Source: Glandiceps talaboti (taxonomy: Eukaryota; Hemichordata; Enteropneusta; Spengelidae). Taken from it: a stretch of 64,000 nt of DNA. The position numbers and the translations under genes were made by a program. Position 1 is the stretch's first letter, and every line of letters starts with the position of its first letter. A model generated the notes under the pieces. That model ran no database searches. It was not told the origin of the DNA and worked only from the letters and a program-made list of their open reading frames with translations. The stretch spans positions 20,296,003 to 20,360,002 of the forward strand of contig NC_135551.1 in NCBI RefSeq assembly GCF_964340395.1, in the 5' to 3' direction. Shown here in pieces: positions 32,101 to 42,270 of this stretch.

Positions 32101-35100
32101 CATCGGCTCTGTATATCAATTTTAAAATCCAGTGGTTCAGGTGATTAAATGTAGACAATCTTAGTAAGATTGTTGTCATGCAAGAAGACATTCTGTTTCA
32201 GGCTAACTGATTTCTATTGTAGATTCAACCATGTTCCAAAGCTCTCCATCAAAAATTAAAGTCAGAAATTATCAATAGTAAAAGTTCAAAATTTTGTCAG
32301 TTTTCCCTCTACTCTGTTACTCTGAGATTAACCTTAGCACAAGATTTGTTGTGGTGATAAATGATACAATGTACATGTCTAATAATTCTAAAATTACCTT
32401 CTTTTTCTTCAGACTCTTTGGTTTTCTTCTGTGTTTTCCTGAGTTCAAAGAAAACAGGACAACATCTGACAGCAATGGTAGTCTTGTCTGGAGTTGGTAA
32501 ATGTGTTACGGGTCTGAATTACAATATTGAAATCATTTGTCATTAGTTTTGGAAACACTTGGTTATAGTTATTAAAGTGATAACAAACTCAAAATTTACA
32601 CAAATGATGTTTGTGTTGTGGTAAAGCTTGTGCCCTGCCTTCTGTAACTTATCTAGGAATGATTCATCTGTATGGTTAGAATGTACCTACTTTGCTAGGT
32701 TAGATCTGGTAAATACATAGGTAGTATTCATGGTGTGGTCATCAACTTCAATGCATCCAGATGGAACAATCAACAGCTCACCATCCGGAGTGAATGTCAG
32801 ACGCCGGAAAAATGATCTCATGGAGTCATCATGAAACATACGACACTGTTTTGTCTGACTCTGTAACATAAACAAAGAAATGATTACAACATGAGCTCAA
32901 GAGAGTCAACAGTACAGGAATGTTTTAGGATACAATGTGAAATTTTTATTCTGCCAGCCGAAGCGTTATGGTATATGGAACTTAGTCAAAATTACAACCT
33001 TATAGACATTATAACTTACAAAGTCACAATTAACCTAGAACACAACTTTCAAAAAACTATAACTTACTGAGGCCCTTCTTACCTAAATTCAAAACAAGAA
33101 CTTTTAGAAATTGCAACTTTTTTAATACAATGGTACACCTTACCAGAATAACAACTTACAAAATCTTGACTTCCCAGGTTTGACTTACCTAAATCAAACT
33201 TATCTAAACTGTCTTGCCGAGGTGACTTCCTGAAATCACAACTTACCAATGTGCAACTTACCTGAATCATTATTTACCAAAAGGACTTACCAAGACATGC
33301 CACATTGAATTCCCAACCTAACTCACCGAAACCACAACTTACAAGTTTACAAAAGCACACTTTGTGAATGTCAACAGTACATTAAAATCTCACCTCTCCT
33401 TCACTATTAGTAGATGATGTAGATAGTTTACTGATGTTGTGTAGTACACGTTTACTTTGAGCACTGTATACTCGACAAGTTCTGAAAATAAACAAAATGA
33501 TGTCACAATTAAAAGAACAATAATACGACAATCCCATGATACCCGAGTAACAGTGTGGTGTACTAAGGATATTTGCATGAGTAAAAGTGTGGCACACTCA
33601 GGGTATTCGCCTGAGTAAAAGTGTGGTGTACTATTTGCATGAGTAGTTGAACAGTTACAACTGTAGAAGGCTCACTGTAATACTGTACATAGAAGTACGT
33701 ACCTGTCACAACTAAGAGTAGCATAGTATTGGCCAAGTGGATCCCAGCTAACACCTTGAATAAAACTTTTATGTTCTTTCAGAATAGCTGTATTCTGACC
33801 TGTAACAATATAACACACAGATTGGTTAAATACACCATATTCTGGTTATCAGAAAAACAAAGGATTGTATACTTTGGCCACTAGGAGTGCTGTTTAGAAG
33901 CAGTCATTGGACCAGAAATGAGGGCCATGATAGTTGTGTACTACAGCCTCCTTTGTTTCACAACAAAACTTGGTTGAGTTCGTAACCAGTCAAAAATTAA
34001 TTTTTTTTTCAAATCACTTCTTTTGAAAATGACTACAAGGTACGTGGGGGATAAGATAGGTCGGTAGCATTGAACCTCAAGACACAAATCCATTTCAAAG
34101 GTCATTCATGTGTGTAAGATGGAATTTCATCCTACCTTTGGTGACGTCCCATATTATGGCACTATTATCCACAGAACCTGATATGAGGAACTTTCCATCT
34201 GTAGACCAGGATATATCGTACACATCCTCCAAATGACCTCTAAAACACAAAATCAAAGAATTTAGGAACGAATTTAAATGCAAGTATTCTGTCTGTAGTT
34301 GGGGAAGGAGAAGGGGTAGAGCACCCTTTGATACAACCAGGAAAACGTGGCAAACAAGTCACATTCGATGACATGTCATCAAATGAGAGGGTGAATCATT
34401 TCTTCATGACATCGTGTACTTCACTCTAAAAGATGACGGTCATCCTTCCAGTCAGTAACTGTAAAATTGATCAGCACTTTGTAATATAGGGAATTTCACA
34501 ACACCTTGCAGCTTTTCTGTTTGATACAACCATGCAGAAACCAACAGGAAACTGCACATGCCACACTTCAATAGCCAGATAACATTTTTTGCTACATTTA
34601 GTCGAAATGAAATAAACCATCTAAATGCATTGCAACTCCATTTAGACATTCAGGCACCAATGTTTTTTTTAGTATCAAACACCCAATGAAGGGCACATAA
34701 AATGTCCTTTGCGGTGTTCATTTGATGTCTGTATGGTGGCATGTGTAGTTCATTTCACTTAGACAAAATGTAGCAAGAAACTGTACTCATTCAATATTGC
34801 TATCTTAAAGTGTAGCATGTCTGAGTTTCTTATTGGTTTCTGTGTGGTTCAATCAAACAGAAATGTTGAAAGGTGTTATGAAATTAGCTGTACCTCTCAT
34901 GCCAGAAGATTGTGCTCTATAACATACTAGTATGTCAAGGACAAATTTAGACATATACAAGTATCAATTTAAATTACGGTTAACGTAACCAGAACTGTAT
35001 ATATTTTGATTTTGAACGGTCTTATCACAAACAAATGCACTACATACAGTAATATCAAAGTGAAAGTCTAATATTTCCTATAATTGTGAAACTCACCTTA

Positions 35101-36952
35101 ACATTTTCCAAGCTGTCCAGAATTCCTTGTTCTCCTCTTCTCCCTCTCTGAAAGCAGGGTTGATGTCTCTCTGTGATTGCTGATCATTTAACTTCCATAG
35201 GTAAATCACTCCCTCTATAAATACATAAATATTACAATGAAATGAAAACTGTCTCTCTGTGATTGCTGGTCTTTTAATTTCCACAAATAAATCACTCAGA
35301 TGTACATATTCTTGTCAACTTCTCTTTCTCAGTTTTAGTCTGTTTTATTTCATAACTCCAGTTTGTTGTTGTTGTTCAGTGTTTCTGATTTTAATGTTTG
35401 TGTAAGTGTATGTTTTAATGTAAATATTGTATATTTTCCTGAGTTGGCTTCTCACCACCGCCTCAAGGAAAGGAAGTACACATCAGGATAAATTCACAGT
35501 TGGCACGTTAGCTCACTCACTGGTTAGAGCACTCTGACTAGCATTTAGGGGACGTGAGTTCAATTCTACTACTCTTCTTTCCTCATTTATAACAAATTTA
35601 TATTATGTTATGGTGAGTTTCTTTCATCTACAAATGTATAGCAAACCCAAATATTTTCCCTCGCCTAAAGGTATTCACAAGCCACATGTATTTCAGGTGT
35701 TCCAGACACCTACATGTAACAATATAACCCTAATACATGTGTTGTGTTCACAGCAAAGCTACAAATCAATCATGTATACATGACATAGTTAAAAACTTAC
35801 AGAACTTTATCAAAATAGCTTGAACAAACCACTTGTTTGGAGGACAGTTTCAGAACTTTCATTTAGTACATGTACTGTTACAACTGTTCTATATGAGTGA
35901 GGAATGTTTCTTGAAAGAATTGCAAAGTTTTTAACACCACATATAATACAAAAAAAAATGTCTTATTCCTTCATTTTAGGACTAAACTTTATGTGCGATA
36001 AAAAGTTTTCTGGCAAAGTTACGGAAAAAGTTGGTCTTGAAAAAAAAGAATAATCCCATGTAATCTATATGGTAAGATAACAGTAATGTGAGATCCTGGG
36101 ATTGAATTGAAATCATGTCCCTTTAATACTACCGGTAATCCACTTTGAAAAAATAAATGCTGGCTTACCGTCTCCTCCCGATGCTAGTATTTCTCCATTT
36201 GGTGAAAATCTGACAACATTGACAGCTTTGGTGTGCCTAGTGAGATTTGCTACAAAGTCAGCCACACCTTTCCCATCATTTTCAACTTTCACTTTCCACA
36301 GCTGTAATAAAATATGATATGATATGCTAAACCTTTCATAGGAACAGATCCCTCTAGTGGTGAAGTACTGTACATGTTGATGGGTAAATCAAGTTGGGAT
36401 AATTCAGGTACATTGTAGGTGATACATGAGTGATGTACTACATGTAACTCGTGCTTCCTCCATTGTTCAACATTTTCCCATTCGGCCTTGATCAGCAATA
36501 TTTCATGGCGAGGAATCTTTCATGAACATGTATTGTGTCAGTGATAGAACCTGTGGTTTCATATTATATTTACAGAAATATGACATGCAATGGAAAGTTA
36601 ACTGTGTAGTAACTTGTTCAACCAATCAGCTTCTACACACTGTATCCATGCAAAATACTGAAATTGAATTACTGAGTTCACAGGCCACGTAGGTAGAATG
36701 TTTGTATGGTTAACTGCAGTGCCAAGCCTGCCATGGAAGGCTATATGATAAGAAGCCTTATCATAGAATGATTCTGTGTGTGTAAAGACTGTTACAGCGA
36801 ATTCAAGATAAACACGACAGAAAACCTACCCTGATATCAGTGTCTGCACCAGCTGTTGCTATGCGATACATGCCATCTTTAGTACACTGGAAGTCTACAC
36901 TGTAAACAGGTTCTCTGCCATGCCATGATATCTCTGGTGTGACGGTTTTCAT
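29173..36952 (-). CDS. CHAF1B: CHAF1B, chromatin assembly factor 1 subunit B (p60)
   Basis: WD40 subunit of CAF-1, which deposits H3-H4 behind replication forks in the nucleus. Coding exons: 36952-36830, 36301-36169, 35214-35097, 34239-34136, 33799-33703, 33481-33394, 32860-32691, 32513-32398, 32108-32021, 31627-31502, 31116-30736, 30183-30116 and 29483-29173 (TGA). The joined frame is open: 640 aa, against 559 as I recall for human. Clear matches are [115 protein letters not shown] and [14 protein letters not shown] repeats fill about residues 1-410. The tail is disordered and carries RRV/RRI motifs at 491, 519, 571, 598 and 631; the best ([24 protein letters not shown]) match the ASF1-binding B-like motif of p60. 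The start is fixed by the conserved N-terminus. An acceptor just upstream shows a spliced 5' UTR. Confidence 0.97.
29805..30065 (+). repeat. Dispersed repeat with GGTAACCGGAACC end (copy 3)
   Basis: Aligns with 9960-10215 in the same orientation (TCAGATGTACAGACATTACAGATTAGAAGAA to CAGGTAACCGGAACCAG). It lies in the last CHAF1B intron. Confidence 0.75.
33830..33965 (-). repeat. Dispersed repeat pair (copy 2, inverted)
   Basis: Contains TTGGCCACTAGGAGTGCTG and GACCAGAAATGAGGGCCATG, the reverse complements of phrases at 25720-25885. Confidence 0.65.
34489..34889. mobile_element. Palindromic MITE-like element, AGTGAATTTC family (copy 2)
   Basis: Same length and termini as 21891-22290 (GGAATTTCACAACACC..GCAGCTTTTCTGTTTGATACAA on the left, TTTCTTATTGGTTTCTGTG..AACAGAAATG on the right). 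It lies in a CHAF1B intron. Confidence 0.82.
35503..35580 (+). other. tRNA-like sequence, probable SINE head or tRNA pseudogene
   Basis: TTAGCTCACTCACTGGTTAGAGC resembles a Pol III A box and GAGTTCAATTCTA a B box, about 35 bp apart. The acceptor stem does not close well and no clean anticodon arm is seen, so a working tRNA is unlikely. It sits in a CHAF1B intron. Confidence 0.45.
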
Positions 36953-37068
36953 TTTCTGTATAAAAATGTAACTTACATGTACTTAAATCATCAAAAAATG
37001 ACTACCAATGTAACCATTTAAAAATACCTTTTTTTCACTCTGCATTTTTCATGATAGTATCATGTAAC

Positions 37069-37071
<3 letters not shown>

Positions 37072-37157
<86 letters not shown>
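37072..37157. repeat. (TA)n microsatellite
   Basis: Dinucleotide tract directly before the Penelope-like fragment, in CHAF1B intron 1. Confidence 0.97.
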
Positions 37158-37160
<3 letters not shown>

Positions 37161-37189
37161 CAGTGTAAGAGGTAAGTAATAAACTGAAG

Positions 37190-37980
37190 GAAAAGCGCTC
37201 AATACTGAGAAGTAGAGCTGTATTACACAAAATACACAAGTTATGGTACGGAGCCGTTACTCAGAGTTTCACGCTTGAATGCGATCTTCGGACGACTAAA
37301 TACACACACATATATATGTATATACACACACACACATCACTCATTCATGTGCGAATATGTGTATGCAGATATATTGCTCAATAATTCAAGACACCAAAGT
37401 TTTCACATCGACAGTCACAGGGAAAAAGCTATCACATCAAGGATGATGTCAATTTTTAAGTCATGTAATGTGATATATGCCATAACCTGCCGTACCTGCA
37501 ACATACAATACATCGGTCAAACTACTCAACATTTCCACAAACGAATCAATGGACACCGCTCAAACATAAGAACTAATAGAATAGACAGAAGCCCTTTAAT
37601 GTTGTACCTCATTTCTGGATGCCAGGACACACTATATCCGACAACGCATTTACAGCTACAATCATTTGCCATATACCAAAACCAGACATTGATATAATGA
37701 AACAAACGGAAAGCATCCCGGACTTAATGATTACGAACCAACATGAATTCCAGACTAGTCTATACCAGTATTATACAATTGCACTGCACTCTCTTTTAGT
37801 CACGTGTTTATCAAGTTCTAACATACATGCGCAGTTACTCTAGGTTTGTCATGTAGTTATAGTAACAACTGAGCCTGATGAAGGTGTACAAGTCACATTG
37901 AAACGTTGCTCATCGCTTCACATCTTGGGATTGGAAGTAAGGCCGACTTTTGAACTGTTTCATCTCTTCTAGTCATTATT
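37190..37980 (+). mobile_element. Penelope-like retroelement fragment with GIY-YIG domain
   Basis: A frame encodes CNVIYAITCRTCNIQYIGQT, then TQHFHKRINGHRSNI. This is the GIY-YIG endonuclease signature (VIY..YIGQT, then Arg and HR) as found at the C-terminus of Penelope-like elements; a later part continues in a shifted frame (KPDIDIMKQTESIPDL). No reverse transcriptase is present, so this is a 5'-truncated, frameshifted relic. Downstream, CTGATGA (37875-37881) and GAAAC (37900-37904) flank a weak stem, which looks like a degraded hammerhead motif. The fragment is bounded by TA and TACA microsatellites in CHAF1B intron 1. Confidence 0.75.
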
Positions 37981-37986
37981 TTGGTA

Positions 37987-37994
37987 TATATACA

Positions 37995-38028
<34 letters not shown>

Positions 38029-38074
38029 CATACATACATACATAAGTACATACATACATACATACATACATATA

Positions 38075-38108
<34 letters not shown>

Positions 38109-38207
38109 CATACATACATACATAAGTACATACATACATACATACATATATACATACATACATACATAAGTACATACATACATATACACATACATACATA
38201 TATATAT
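37987..38207. repeat. (TACA)n microsatellite with regular TATA/AAG variants
   Basis: A TACA tetranucleotide tract in which variants (CATATATACA, CATAAGTACA) recur, so blocks of the tract have themselves been duplicated. Open frames across it are artefacts. Confidence 0.97.
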
Positions 38208-38682
38208 ACTGGATATAAATAGATGATGTACAATGGGTTGGGCTGAATAACTTGTATTTTGAAGCTAATGAGTGAAGACAGACAAACCTTGATCAGTTTT
38301 GAAATTGAGGAATAAAAACTAAAAATAACTTGACCTTGAAATTCTGTAATATGTAGATTTATGCTGATAATACAATTCCAAAACTTTTTTCAGATTTTGA
38401 TCGATAGATGTAATGTAATGATGTGATGAGATGTAACATCAGTTATCCAGTACTGGTTTGTCACTAGCAGTGAAGCTCGCATACAGGGAAAGAGAGACAG
38501 AGAGCACGGGACCGGGGTATAGTGTATACGTGGCTGACGAAGACTTCTCGTAGTCGACTCAGCCCATACCGTCTCACGATCATTCTTTCGAGTCTCTGGT
38601 CAAAACGACTAAAATCTTGTGACGAAAAAATGATCTTGCATGCATCGTGACATATTCAGCATTACAGCTCTTTCAAACTTAC

Positions 38683-38775
38683 CGTGGTGTCTTCGAAAAT
38701 ACAAAATTCTTAGTACTTTCAGGGTTGGTACACAGTTCGATTGTAAAGGCAAGAGCAAAACAACTATATCACACT
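38683..38775 (-). other. CHAF1B: Probable CHAF1B non-coding first exon (5' UTR)
   Basis: On the minus strand, CACCACG|GTAAGTTT forms a strong donor at 38683. The matching acceptor (TTTTTATACAG) lies three bases before the ATG at 36952. The intron is about 1.7 kb. The upstream limit of the exon is a guess. Confidence 0.55.
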
Positions 38776-38779
38776 GAAA

Positions 38780-38787
38780 TTTCCCGC
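38780..38787. promoter_or_regulatory. E2F-like site in the CHAF1B promoter region
   Basis: TTTCCCGC matches the E2F core TTTSSCGC, close to the proposed CHAF1B first exon. E2F control would suit an S-phase histone chaperone gene. A second GGCGGAAA site lies near 38893, next to an ATTTGCAT octamer. Confidence 0.5.
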
Positions 38788-38799
38788 TAAATGTCACCA

Positions 38800-38807
38800 C
38801 GCATGCG
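38800..38807. promoter_or_regulatory. NRF1-like site CGCATGCG
   Basis: A palindromic CGCATGCG core about 15 bp from the E2F-like site; NRF1 cores are frequent in housekeeping promoters. Confidence 0.35.
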
Positions 38808-38899
38808 TACTAACAATATCTTGTTCCCACAATGCCATGCGAAAAACTAACCAAAAACAAAAGCAATACAGCATGCATCTCACGCCGATGAGGGCGGAA

Positions 38900-39367
38900 A
38901 TTTGCATCGTACTACGTGCGACACACATGACAAATCTTAGTCTGTGGTTCGCGGGGAAATCTCCTTATACAATCCTTGTCTGTGCATAGTATAGGCCAGT
39001 TATTTGAAGTTAGGCAATACCGAAATCATGTTCCTTTTTGTCTAATTTTTAACTTATTTGAAGTATGCCCTGGCTATTAATTTTCATTTTGTCTTACCAA
39101 CTCCAAATGGTCAACTTGTATTTTTTTTCAGGCTATCTTTAGTGTTGTTCAGTTTCACATTGTTTGGCTCGCACAGTGCACTTTTTAGATCATTTACATA
39201 TGGGGTAAAATACATAAGAATGCATATTCATACCAATTACAGATTTTTTAAGTGATCTTGAAATATATTATGTAGGATAAGGCAGTTCGTGACGAGAGAT
39301 GATTATTTTCATTCGAATGATGCTAATATATATATATATATCTTATAGCAGATTGATACTCACCGAG

Positions 39368-39451
<84 letters not shown>

Positions 39452-39454
39452 TAA

Positions 39455-39499
<45 letters not shown>

Positions 39500-40440
39500 G
39501 TGTGTGTGTTTGGACTCTCACACATAGAATCGACTTCGCTTGAACTGTTGTTATTGCAAAAAATTCTATCTCCGAATTTCTTTTGACGCTATTCATTGGC
39601 AGCAAACTACGCATAATCAATCAAAATGATACATATGAACAACACTTCGTATCATTACATTTAAAATAACTTTATTTTAACATCGCTCACTTCTTCAGTA
39701 TATATATTGCAGTTACATGATTGTGAATCTGTAATATACTTTTCCCAAATATAAAAATATATACAATTGCAAGGATTTACCATAGAACAAGTCATACATT
39801 TTTTTCATGATAAAGGTTATGACATTCTCCTAGGAAACATTCGGGTATAAGCTATGTAACAGTCACTGTGAAATAAATGTAAGAACGGCAGTGTTTCCAT
39901 CAGCACCATAATAATCGAGATTTATAGGAGAAACTTGTCATCTCTCAAAACGTTTGTATCAGTATTGAGATTTAAACGTCCAGTCAGACTTTTTGTTTTA
40001 TATTTGCCTTTCGTACACTTTTATTGATTGCTGCTACCGACTAAATGATTTTGGGTGATAAAATAGCAACTGGGTAACTCATTCAACTTTGAAATCTCGA
40101 AATCTTTAATCTTTGAATTTTTTGAAAAATATACCTTAGATGTATTATGAGATTTTGGGAGTTTCCTGCAGGGGTTTGTTGGGAAAACCTAGTAGGCAAA
40201 TCCATCATCACATTGACCACAATCTCGCTGCCTTGAATTGAATGACAGAGCACACCTAAGTGCAGCTTGAGTATGACTTCATAGCAAGATTTCAAAATTG
40301 AATAAATTACCAGGGTGTTATTCATCACCAAAAATCACATGTAAGTTGATAACAATTGTAGTCAACACATGTGTACTAAAAGCAAGTCCGGTTGAACTTT
40401 TTCCTTTAACGAATAAAAGTTCGTCACATTCATTGGACGG
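38900..40440. other. Intergenic between CHAF1B and the Roc-COR-Death gene
   Basis: No gene seen. It contains a (TA)n tract (39369-39447), a (GT)n tract (39458-39509), and a TTTATT at 40445-40450 that reads AATAAA on the minus strand, about 70 bp past the stop of the next gene. Confidence 0.5.
39369..39509. repeat. (TA)n-(GT)n compound microsatellite
   Basis: A TA tract followed after 10 bp by a GT tract with one interruption. Confidence 0.97.
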
Positions 40441-40518
40441 AGAGTTTATTTCTGTACTGACTTAAAACTTAACAGTACTGCTCTTCAAAATATGACGTGA
40501 AGGTTTATCTCCCGCGTT

Positions 40519-42015
40519 TCACATCCTATGCATTATTTCGGCTATTATGTCTCTCCGACTCATTTCTGGCAATTCAAGCAGTTTTAAAAGACTTCCGATA
40601 TCGGCGTTAGGATCTGTTCCCCAGTCTCGTAGCAGAGCATCGCATGGATCGGATTCCCTGGATAAAATGTGAACTTCTCGTGCCGTTTTACCTAAAACAG
40701 CTGAGGAGTAAAATTGACAAAAAATAGTCAAATATTATTATATGGTCAATCAATAAAAACACAACGTTTACAGCCTGTATCATAGTAGTGTTCGTTGGCT
40801 TTATGAGACACGACCACGTAGACACCAATAAAAAAAACTGCACATGCTACTTTTAAGATAGCAAGACTGAATGAATAGTTTCTTACTACATTTTGTCTAT
40901 ATAAATAAAATGAAGAGATTTGACGCCATATACAGACATCAAACGCAGACGTCAAGACTAGTGTAGACATAAGTCTCAGAACAAAATTACTAGTAAAAAT
41001 GTTAGAAATTGAAAAAAAAATCAATTCACTGAGATATACAAATTGAAAACGTCGGAAATTCAAAATCAATCAGGAGCACAAAATAACCACCGTAATCTGA
41101 GCTTTAAAAAATATATAATAAAAAATCTGTGTCTGGGTTGATCTTGACTATGTCCTATGAGTGATCAACAGTGAGGATCAATTCATCAAAGGTAAATTAA
41201 GGGATTCAAATTGAAAACAAGAAACGTATGGAGATTGGAAATCTAGAATCTAATCAATTTGAAGTCCTATATCTGAATCTACGATTACGTCACTTACCGG
41301 CCAAGCCAGTCCAGTCTTTCCCCAGAGTCTGATTGACATTGAGGTCGTTGCAAATCAGACGGTATACATCGTGTTGGACATTCAGAATATGGGTATCTCT
41401 AGTCAGTGAACGAGACACGATTCCCCCAGCTGACCGCCTACATCTCCGAAGAGTCGCTTCCTCATACGCCTGAAACAAAAACATTTTCAAACATGAATGT
41501 CAATTGTTTCAAAAGCATTGCAAGGGGAAAATTGTGACGATATACGGACTTTGTACGGCGAGCATAAAAACGGAACTGACCGAAATAAATTCGTTCCAAG
41601 TATATATCCGGCATATTGTCACAAATTACACCTGCTCAGAACAAAACCCCATACCGTAGGCAGAACACACCCTTACGCCCACGTCACCAAGACGAGACGG
41701 ACATACGGAATATAATGTATACAACGGATCTCAGAGACTTATTGGAAACGGAAGTTGTATCCGTACCTTTCCATCACGTAGTTCTATTCTTCTTCCATTA
41801 CACCAACACGTCATTGGTTCTGATATACCTAAACCACTGTCAGTTGTACGTGTAAACAACCTGAGGACATGAACTGCTGACTGTAAGAACAAAACGAGGG
41901 AGAAATATTAAATGAGAGATGGACCGACAACTCCCCATCCCGACAACTTACATATTTGAATTGAAAGGCACTAGTTGATAAATCAATTTATCGAACACCC
42001 ACCCCTCAAAGTGGT

Positions 42016-42089
<74 letters not shown>

Positions 42090-42238
42090 GATCAAATAGT
42101 CAGTCCGGTAGACAGTCTACCTACCCACCTACCTACCAATTGCATCCAACCAACCAATAAACTAACCAGCCAGCCACTCACCCACATACCCTCTAAACCA
42201 ATTGATCGATCAACCAACCAACCAACCAACCAACCAAC

Positions 42239-42270
<32 letters not shown>

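Noticed and set aside
35503-35580. Functional tRNA gene
   Set aside because: A- and B-box-like words are present but the acceptor and anticodon stems do not close.
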